Part shown: positions 63,715-64,000 of the stretch, piece by piece
Layout of the letters: each line of letters starts with the position of its first letter
Numbering within the stretch: position 1 is the first letter of the stretch
NCBI GenBank assembly: GCA_963971535.1
Contig: OZ020589.1
Coordinates: forward strand, 90,394,683-90,458,682
Direction: 5' to 3'
Length of the DNA: 64,000 bases
From: Notolepis coatsorum
Lineage: Eukaryota > Chordata > Actinopteri > Aulopiformes > Paralepididae
The notes under the pieces: generated by a model
Seen by the model: only the letters and a program-made list of their open reading frames with translations
Told to the model about the DNA's origin: nothing
Database searches by the model: none
Position numbers and translations under genes: made by a program

Positions 63715-64000
63715 TTTTCACAAGAGACTCTACGGGAGACTGCAATTCAAAACTGGCCCCTGTAAATATCCTAACCCAACCCCCTCCAATGTACAGTCAT
63801 TTACCTAGTATGGTTTTGTCAATAGTCCAATGTACAATTTTGTTTGTTTGTACAGTGTCTCCTCCCCCCCCCTCAATGTACAGTTTTGCTTGTTTATACA
63901 GTGTGTCTCCCCCCCCCCCCCCAACCACCTCCAATGTAAATTACCCAGTATGGTTGTCAATATCCCAATGTACCCAACCCCCCCCACCCAACCTCCTCCA
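63715..64000 (+). mobile_element. LINE fragment, (TTGA)n-tail family, runs off the window
   Basis: 'CTACGGGAGACTGCAATTCAAAACTGGCCCC' equals the end of the LINE coding region at 21028-21058, followed by 3' UTR with three or more repeats of 'CCAATGTACAGTTTTG' and C-runs. The element continues beyond 64000. Confidence 0.75.

Overview
The window looks like a piece of a teleost fish nuclear genome made almost entirely of transposable elements and tandem repeats. I found no host protein-coding exon, tRNA or rRNA gene that I could support. The teleost reading rests on the mix of elements: BEL/Pao and Ty1/copia LTR elements, several L2/Rex1/L1/RTE-type LINEs, tRNA-headed SINEs, hAT and TTAA-target MITEs, and very many (TG)n, (TAA)n and (CT)n tracts. 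I cannot name the species.

Layout. 1-600: a 5'-truncated L1-type LINE with a 17-bp target duplication. 728-12004: a BEL/Pao LTR retrotransposon on the minus strand, delimited at both ends (two 1338-bp LTRs differing at two sites noticed by eye, CTTAT target duplication, PBS matching tRNA-Tyr). Its 3' LTR carries an L2-like LINE and its reverse transcriptase is cut beside the catalytic box by a small retroposon; pol also has several frameshifts. 12133-12736: an RTE-like LINE tail with a 17-bp target duplication. 13736-17395: an old, internally deleted Ty1/copia copy with a LINE and a SINE nested in it. 19023-20310: a Rex1-like LINE. 20563-26442: a second Ty1/copia element with both LTRs (271 bp each without the insertion), GACTC duplication and a primer site matching the anticodon arm of initiator tRNA-Met. 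It has two LINE insertions and lacks its RT core, where a small minisatellite now sits.

27-35 kb: (TAA)n, several TTAA-flanked MITEs (one nested in another), LINE fragments, a hAT MITE with an exact 8-bp duplication and a perfect 53-bp-arm hairpin. 35.9-38.5 kb: a compound satellite with 67-bp, about 235-bp and 16-bp levels of organisation. 38.6-41.2 kb: LINE pieces, a foldback element, (TG)n and a hAT-like MITE. 41.95-44.35 kb: a 2.4-kb pyrimidine-strand minisatellite. 44.4-53.8 kb: LINE fragments, a long palindrome, SINEs and short tandem repeats. 53.8-54.7 kb: a 43-bp minisatellite. 55-61.2 kb: a nest of hAT-like and TTAA MITEs. 61.8-62.8 kb: a 30-bp minisatellite that keeps long frames open on both strands. 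The end holds another LINE fragment.

Nothing here works as a gene set in the usual sense. The coding pieces are parts of retrotransposons (gag, protease, reverse transcriptase, RNase H, integrase) and nearly all are broken. The value of the window is its insertion history, which can be read from target duplications, and a few mechanistic details of the LTR elements and young minisatellites. I did not find evidence for a new multi-gene system.
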